Of a DNA stretch of 22,762 bases, positions 17,328 through 22,762 are shown piece after piece. The DNA lies in contig JANBQS010000282.1 of assembly GCA_027577415.1 (NCBI GenBank), forward strand, positions 1 through 22,762, given 5' to 3'. This DNA is from Coemansia sp. RSA 922. Its lineage: Eukaryota > Kickxellomycota > Kickxellomycetes > Kickxellales > Kickxellaceae. The notes below the pieces were generated by a model. The model was not told the DNA's origin. It ran no database searches and saw nothing but the letters and a program-made list of their open reading frames with translations. The first letter of the stretch is position 1. Every line of letters starts with the position of its first letter. Both the position numbers and the translations under genes were made by a program.

Positions 17328-17481
17328 ATGTCCAAGTCCTACATCCCTTTCCTCAAAGGACATGTAGGTGAAGGGTCGATGGTTTTCTTCTCAAGTAGTG
17401 TACGGTGGCCTCTACTTACTCAGCATAGCGACTCTAGCCATTGCCAAGTTTATGCAAACATTGGCCAACTCCATTACATGA
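17328..17481 (+). CDS. possible tiny membrane protein, spliced
   Basis: ATG 17328 follows a CAA/AAG-rich leader and opens MSKSYIPFLKGHV. A frame shift is needed to reach GGLYLLSIATLAIAKFM, a good single membrane helix, which ends in TGA at 17479. Removing GTGAAG...AG from 17368 to 17395 or 17398 (28 or 31 bases) would join them in frame into about 40 residues. Such an intron would be extraordinarily short, so a two-base error, a decayed gene or chance are alternatives. Small single-helix proteins of this sort occur among accessory subunits of mitochondrial complexes; the likeness to ATP synthase subunit k type is too weak to claim. Confidence 0.3.
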
Positions 17482-17519
17482 TTATGCGGATAAAACTATA
17501 TTTTTCAGGGCGTAAAAAT

Positions 17520-17905
17520 CGACATGGTGGCCTTCACATTCATTTTGCTTGTTAGCAACAGCAACCTTGTACCTTCTCCAGACTAAATGACAGGCAAGTG
17601 GTTGATGGCAAGGCATCACTTTTTACTCGCAGTGCTACCAACAATTGCGGCAACAGTGCAGAGACAGGAGTGGAGTACAGGTACGATGTACTCATCTGTC
17701 TGTGTACTGTGGCTCTAAACCTCGCAATGACAAATTCGCTGAGAAACCATGAAATGCCACTGTGTTTGTGATTCAGCATCGACAGTGGCGCCCTTAGCAA
17801 AGGTAATCTAATCCATTTTCTCAGCTTTTGTCGAAATCATTGGCATGCTGCGCAAAATAGTGGCTGGTTTATTTTTATGCCACTGTCGCCCTTTTTTCTC
17901 TTGTA
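17520..17905 (+). pseudogene. copy E of the beta-grasp family, decayed middle and 3' part
   Basis: No long frame, but the bases match other copies in order. 17528-17690 matches copy C 15920-16085, with LLQT, WQGIT, QQLRQQ and EW..GTMY..VCVLW. 17788-17842 matches the PLAK/FVEI block of 2184-2245 and 3060-3110. In-frame stops interrupt each part. The N-terminal part is absent; what precedes is the unrelated possible gene at 17328. Its 3' end lies right before the RAD17 upstream region. Confidence 0.5.
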
Positions 17906-18001
17906 TCTTTTTTATTAATAATTTATCGTTTGTTATTTGAATTTCATTTTTTTTTAGTGCGCTGGCGCATTTGGCCGAGTACAAATTTATGCATAGCACC
18001 T

Positions 18002-20363
18002 ATGCCACCAAAGGTAAACCAGGGCTTACTCCTTTCGTACTTTCTATTGACGCGTTTTGAATTACCCTGGCTAACAGAACCGCAGTCCATTCGGTGTTTA
18101 CAGGACCTTATTCTTGTAGACACGGTCAAATGCTAGGCACAAGGCAGCAGCAGACGATGTTGTAACTATTTCGTCGCGAGAAACCACGCCTACAAAAGAT
18201 GGCAGTGAGGTTGACCCAGGCTTGGACATTGACTTGGAGATAGACAGTGACCTGGAGGCGTTTATGGAAGAGTTTTCTCAACAGTCGAGTATCGCTCATA
18301 ACAAAACGCTACTGGACAAGGCTGGAGAAATATCTTCCTCCCCTGCCTCTCTGCCAGACTCTTCACAGCGTATATCCAACAGCAGTCAAAACTCTTTACA
18401 GTCGTCGACGAGACGCCGAGCCCTCACTGACCGGCCAAAGCTTAAGGTAGTGCGACCAGCGAGCCAGCCTCAGTCACAATTACAGAAACCTGAAGCACCG
18501 GCAAAGGTAGGTTCTTTTGAAGACGGCGCCGACGACAGAGGCGAGTTGTGGTGGCAGCGCTACGAGCCTCGAACACTGGCAGATCTGGCGTTGCATACAC
18601 TCAAGGCGGGTCAGGTCCGTGGATGGCTAGAGATGGCCGTTGACGCGTCTATAAATGGCAATAAGCAAGGATCTGGCTGCTTTCGGATACTTGTCCTCGA
18701 GGGACCAGCCGGCGCTTGCAAGTCTACGTGTGTGCGTATGTTGGCACAAGAGCTGGATCTGAATATCGTCGAGTGGATCAACCCTTTGGCCAACCGCACA
18801 TCGACAGCCTCTCAGCTTGATTCAGATGGCGACGAGGTCGGCGTAGTACGGCAGTTTGAGCACTTTCTGGCACACGCCGAGCGATACTCGGGCTTGGCAT
18901 TGCAACCATCTAGTGAAGAAGCAGTTAAACGAACGAGTACGCTGGGCCAAAAGCGGCAGATTATCTTGGTAGACGACTTGCCTAACGTCTCTCACAGAGA
19001 TACACGCGAGTCATTTCGAGACGCCTTGCTGCGGTTTTCCGCGGTTCCAGCGCAGAACTCATTTCCTATGGTCATTGTAGTTACCGAGTCGATTACTTCG
19101 CAGCAGGCATTTGGAGACGAAAGTGCAGGTGGGATGGGTAGACGGTTCCGCGAAACGGATACAGCAGCCAACTCTGACATTGCTGTGTGGAGCGCAGTCG
19201 ACGTTATTCCCAGCGCAGTGTACAACTCGCGCTTCTGCCAGTCGATAAAGTTCAATCCGGTAGCGCCAACTATTGTGGCCAAGGGACTCAAGCGCATCTT
19301 GCAAATTCGTTCGGGGCTTGGCGACCAAAAGACAACCAAATTCTCGCCCGCAACTAATGCGGCCATAAAGGCGATTTCCGATGAGTGTCAGGGCGACCTG
19401 AGATCCGCAGTCACTATGCTGCAACTATCGCTGGCATCGTATTCAAACACGATTCCTACTGGTAGCAAACGCAGTGGCACAGAGAAGCGGAAGCGGGGAG
19501 CTGCTGCTAACCCAGTGTGCATTGGCGACAAGCAAGGTTCAACTAATGCTGGCGAGCCGCGTCGAGTGTCACTGGATTTGTTTCACGCGCTGGGAAAGGT
19601 CTTGTATGCCAAGCGTGAGGTACCCAATGCACCCAACGACAACAGCGGTCTGACCCGCGGTAGGCTCGAGTCGCACCCCGACGAAGTTTTGGACAAAACA
19701 CCCGTAGACTTAAGCACGTTCGGCTTGTATGTTCACGAAAACTACACTGACTTTTGCACTAGCATCGACGAAGCGGCCCAATCGGCTGATTGCTTCAGCG
19801 AGGCAGATTCGTTGTCTTCCGGCGGACACAGAAATCTGGGCGCTGCTGCTGGTATAGCCGACGCGTATGGAGCACTGTTGGCCGTGCGTGGATACATGTA
19901 CTACAAGGCACACCCTCAACTGACTAGCAATGAGGATTCTACGACCAGAATAGGCAGTCAGCATGGCCGAGGAGGGATGGCGATGTTCCGCAAACCGCAG
20001 TTCTTTGACTTTTACAAGCGAAGAGCCGTCCTCTCGCGCATGTGGGACGATCCTGCTGCTGCCGAGATACTGGGATTTGGCAATGGTCTGCTCTCGGCGG
20101 GCGCGACACCGCGAGTTCTAGTACAGGATGTCTTGCCGTTTTGGGTCAGAATTTCGTCAAAGCGCGAGATGACACTGGCACAACAACGAAACCCAAACGT
20201 GTACCAACGTCTAATTGAGCTCGTTGCAGTTGGCGGCCACAAAAACGGATCACAACTAGGCACTTCTCATTATGCACTTGGTCCAGTCCACTCGACGTTG
20301 CCACCAGTCCCAGAAGAAAAGCTAGTGCTGAGCGACGACGATATTGAAGATTTTTCAGACTAG
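18002..20363 (+). CDS. RAD17: Rad17/Rad24 checkpoint clamp loader
   Basis: The large subunit of the Rad17-RFC complex, which loads the 9-1-1 clamp at damaged DNA. Seen in order: WWQRYEPRTLADLALH (from about 18550), P-loop GPAGACKST (18702-18728), ILVDDLPN (18966-18986, the typical Walker B and DLPN of the family), a KFNPVAPTIV block, sensor-2-like CQGDLRSA, LFHALGKVLYAKRE and an acidic tail LSDDDIEDFSD. In the P-loop the usual second Gly is Cys (TGC 18717). The frame is open from 18120 but has no ATG before 18264, so a 5' exon is needed. ATG 18002 then MPPK with donor GTAAAC at 18014 and acceptor ending at 18143 fits; ATG 17989 with an acceptor at 18147 also fits. A start at 18264 without splicing is the third option. 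About 730 residues. Stop TAG at 20361. Confidence 0.85.
18014..18143 (+). other. predicted first intron of RAD17
   Basis: Donor AAG|GTAAAC at 18014, a branch-like CTAAC at 18071 and acceptors CACAAG ending at 18143 or GGCAG ending at 18147. All three frames of this stretch fail to link an ATG to the Rad17 frame without splicing, which favours an intron. The exact acceptor depends on which ATG is used. Confidence 0.5.
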
Positions 20364-20449
20364 CCATTAAGCGTGTTTTTTTCTTCTATTACATATTCTT
20401 TGCATGTACAACTTTGTTTTTGACGAAATACTATGAGGTTGTGTTAGAA

Positions 20450-22168
20450 TTAGTCGTGAATAGGGATGCTAACACGAGTAAGTGGCAGGCCAGATGCCAG
20501 AAGCGCGTCGACTTCCTGCTTAGTCGGGAGCAAAGCAGCGACATGTGTGCCGCCTACGCCATTGAGGCACATGCTGCGCAGTGCTGGTGCCCGCAATGGC
20601 AACGAATGGATGTCAAACACTGGAGCTCTGACACGCGTCAGATAATCGAACCGCCCACGGAGCCGTGGTATCTGCAGGGCATCGACTATTGGCGGTGTTG
20701 CATGGTGGCTATCGCTGGGCTCCAAGCACTCGACGACCAACTGTTCCAGTCGAGGCATGCTTTCCGAGTAGACTCTGAGCCCGGCGTTCTCGCGCGGTGC
20801 CATGTGGTAGTGACCGATATGGAGCGTCTTTAGTGCTGCCCAGCAAATCGGCTGAGCTTGCTCCTGGCGCTGACGCTGGCGACGACGTAAGGCAGCCTGG
20901 GTCTCTTGGCTGTGTAGCACCATTTGCGTAGTAGCCCACTCCACTGCGTGCATGTGCCGCTCTTCCATACGCCCGAAGCGGAGCATGTCCATGATCTTGT
21001 AGTCGCACTCGAGCAGATGCAACGCAGTCAACGTCGGCGCCTGAGCTACGACGTAGGCAAACACAGCCGGCGAGCGCAGTGCATCAGCAGTGACAGCTAG
21101 CACTGAGAGCGCTGGCAGAGCCTGCGGATTCCGTGCTTGGGAGATGTCGTCTTCGGGTAGATTCGACTCAAGATCGGCCAGCTCTGAGCGATTATCGGTG
21201 TGAGGATCGTGCGCAGCCACAGTAGACGATGACGACCGCCATGATGATGCAGAGCCACGCCGTCCTCCGTCGGCATTTGCCCAGACGCTACCCGAGATCT
21301 CCAGAGATACCAGCGGTAGACTGGTGCTGTGCAGTATCTCGGCCAAGGCAGTGGCTGGCACAAAGCCGCCAATACGCAGCGAGCGCAGACGAGGCATGGT
21401 GCGCTGGATGTGTGCGGCGATGCCTTGGTAGCAGATCAGCGGCATAAACGACATATCCAAGTGCTCGACGGCTGGCCACACTTGGTCGCCAAACACGCAC
21501 CGTAGGCGACATGCACTGACTTCCGCACTATTGGTGACATTGTCTTTTGCGCCTGTCTTGCCCAGGCGACTGTGGCTGTCGACGCTAAAGCCGAAGCTGC
21601 AAGCACTAGTGTCGCTGTCGCTGTCGTCGCTACCACTAGATGCAGTGGTATAGTCGGTCATCCATGACACTGGAGCGGCCATGGCACCCCAGGGCACAAC
21701 TAGTCGCCGTACGCAAGGAGCAGCAAAGGCGTGGATCTCGCGCACGTCAGTGCTGTTGGTGCCCGTGAGCTGAACAGATCTCCAAGCCAGCGGCAAGAGG
21801 GCATGACGCCAGTCGCGACTGACTTGCGATAGCTTGCGGAGTACGACCTGAGCCTCGTCAGCCAGCATGGGCGACGCTCCAAGGCGCCGCATGGACTGGC
21901 AGCGAGTAGAGTTTTGCTCTATTGCAGCTCTGGCAATGCAATCGATGACATCCGATGGCAGCCAGATTGGCGCCCTCGTGGCGTCACTAGTGCTATTATT
22001 GTCAGCAGCCTCCCCTGTGGCCGTGGCTCTTGTTCCGTCGTTATTCTCCCGAGTTTCGGCGACCTTGGCTGAGGAGGGCGTGAGCTGAATACTCACAATG
22101 CGGTGCATGGCGTGTGGTGCATACTGCGTACGCCGGGACAGCGGTGTGACTTCTGCCATGACGACCAT
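20450..22168 (-). CDS. F-box protein with leucine-rich repeat-like body
   Basis: About 572 residues from ATG 22168, chosen because upstream codons give only TTG starts and ACAATGG has a good context; ATG 22159 is an alternative. The tail end lies 86 bases from the RAD17 stop, convergent. Residues 69-74 (WLPSDV) and the stretch LRKLSQVSRDWRHALLPLAW (about 111-130) form a split F-box, with the inner loop lengthened by about 25 residues. After it come Leu-rich strand-helix units (VEHLDMSFMPL, LRSLRIGGF, LVSLEISGS, LTALHLLECD, LKTLHIGHY) like those of F-box/LRR proteins, which bring targets to SCF ubiquitin ligases. A Ser-Asp-rich loop and a Gln/Arg-rich stretch (RRRQRQRQEQAQ) break the repeats. 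It is not closely similar to the F-box gene at 8597. No target can be named. Confidence 0.75.
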   Translation of the reverse strand: MVVMAEVTPLSRRTQYAPHAMHRIVSIQLTPSSAKVAETRENNDGTRATATGEAADNNSTSDATRAPIWLPSDVIDCIARAAIEQNSTRCQSMRRLGASPMLADEAQVVLRKLSQVSRDWRHALLPLAWRSVQLTGTNSTDVREIHAFAAPCVRRLVVPWGAMAAPVSWMTDYTTASSGSDDSDSDTSACSFGFSVDSHSRLGKTGAKDNVTNSAEVSACRLRCVFGDQVWPAVEHLDMSFMPLICYQGIAAHIQRTMPRLRSLRIGGFVPATALAEILHSTSLPLVSLEISGSVWANADGGRRGSASSWRSSSSTVAAHDPHTDNRSELADLESNLPEDDISQARNPQALPALSVLAVTADALRSPAVFAYVVAQAPTLTALHLLECDYKIMDMLRFGRMEERHMHAVEWATTQMVLHSQETQAALRRRQRQRQEQAQPICWAALKTLHIGHYHMAPRENAGLRVYSESMPRLEQLVVECLEPSDSHHATPPIVDALQIPRLRGRFDYLTRVRAPVFDIHSLPLRAPALRSMCLNGVGGTHVAALLPTKQEVDALLASGLPLTRVSIPIHD

Positions 22169-22762
22169 TGTCAAAGAGAGGCACGAGTGGGAAGGCGGGA
22201 AGGTGTTCTTGAACAAGTGAGGCCGAGAAGGTCGTGGCAAGAGCAAGGAAAAGTTGGTGTTGGAAATGTCGAAGGGGGATTACTACGAGCCCATGCGTTG
22301 CGGGGAGTTAGCCTAGCAAGGCCAGTTTGAGAAACAGCGGTGACAGAAGCTCTTCTGTTTAGGTACAAAGTGTAAGAAGTCGATCGAGAACACACGTGTT
22401 GGGTGTTGCGGCGGCGGCGGTGGCAGCAGCAACGGAGGCTAGTGGGGTGTTGTGGTCGCAGTCTCGGTTCTGATCCGTACGAGTGTGACGAGCGATAGTT
22501 AGACGGATATTGCGTGTAGTAAAGAAGAAAAGACTAGAATAGAAGACGACAGGCTTGCTTGCGTGCTTGTTCTGAGAGATATTCCTGCAACGAGTGACTG
22601 AACTGGAGTTAAAAAATGATGACGTAGTAAGGCAGTATAAACACACGCGGGCTGCTCAAATGGTGTGTGGAGAGAAGAGGGGGGTGGAAGAATAAATTGG
22701 ACTGAGTGGTAAATGGCCGGATATGCTAATTGGCGTGGGATATGCGGCCCTATTTATACACA
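22169..22762. promoter_or_regulatory. upstream region of the second F-box gene
   Basis: 594 bases with no supported gene. Short frames here are G-rich or low complexity. A GGC/GCA-type simple stretch lies at about 22408-22434. A TATAAA on the + strand (22636-22641) and a TATAAATA on the minus strand (22758-22751) are the best core-promoter candidates. The latter would place the F-box transcript start over 500 bases before its ATG, so a long or spliced leader or a second gene beyond the edge is possible. TGACGTA occurs at 22619-22625. Confidence 0.4.

Noticed and set aside
2198..17822. Very short (about 20-22 base) introns in the PLAKG blocks
   Set aside because: In copy E this looks like GTAATC..CTAAT..CTCAG, but copies A and B have no GT there. 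A and E also keep the same 42-base spacing in one reading frame, which fits coding sequence better.
17930..18136. 68-codon frame before RAD17
   Set aside because: It begins in T-rich promoter sequence and reads through the likely RAD17 first exon and intron; only its inner ATG at 18002 is useful, as the RAD17 start.
22169..22246. Longer N-terminus for the second F-box protein
   Set aside because: The extension depends on a TTG start; the ATG at 22168 has a good context.

Overview
The window looks like nuclear DNA of a compact-genome, early-diverging fungus; Kickxellomycotina (Coemansia-like) is my best guess, inferred and not proven. The reasons are eukaryotic genes only (a full-size ABCB transporter, a Rad17/Rad24 clamp loader, an SLC25 carrier, a PQ-loop transporter, an Hcs1/IGHMBP2 helicase, F-box proteins), long and mostly intronless reading frames, T- or CT-rich leaders before most start codons, and a Fanzor (eukaryotic TnpB) remnant. 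No tRNA, rRNA or CRISPR array is visible. || Layout. 1-3300: AT-rich accessory island with copies A and B of an unrecognised small-protein family and a Fanzor C-terminal remnant lying inside copy A. 3567-15239: conserved block with HCS1-like helicase (+), PQ-loop amino-acid transporter (+), Mtm1/SLC25A39-type carrier (-), F-box-like protein (+) and ABCB/MDR transporter (+). 15485-17900: second AT-rich island with copies C and E of the same family, an orphan 111-residue gene (-) behind a good TATA box, and a possible tiny membrane-protein gene. 18002-20363: RAD17/RAD24 checkpoint clamp loader with a probable 5' intron. 20450-22168: a second F-box/leucine-rich protein (-), followed by its upstream region to the right edge. 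|| The conserved genes do not form one pathway. They are ordinary, separately transcribed housekeeping and accessory functions: vacuolar amino-acid and mitochondrial transport, DNA metabolism and checkpoint, efflux, ubiquitin-ligase adaptors. || The least explained content is in the two islands: a family whose N-terminal ~90 residues look like a beta-grasp (ubiquitin-like) fold and whose middle and C-terminal parts recur as decayed, frameshifted pieces in four places. One copy seems to have been split by a Fanzor element that itself has lost its N-terminal two-thirds and carries Asn where the last RuvC Asp is expected.
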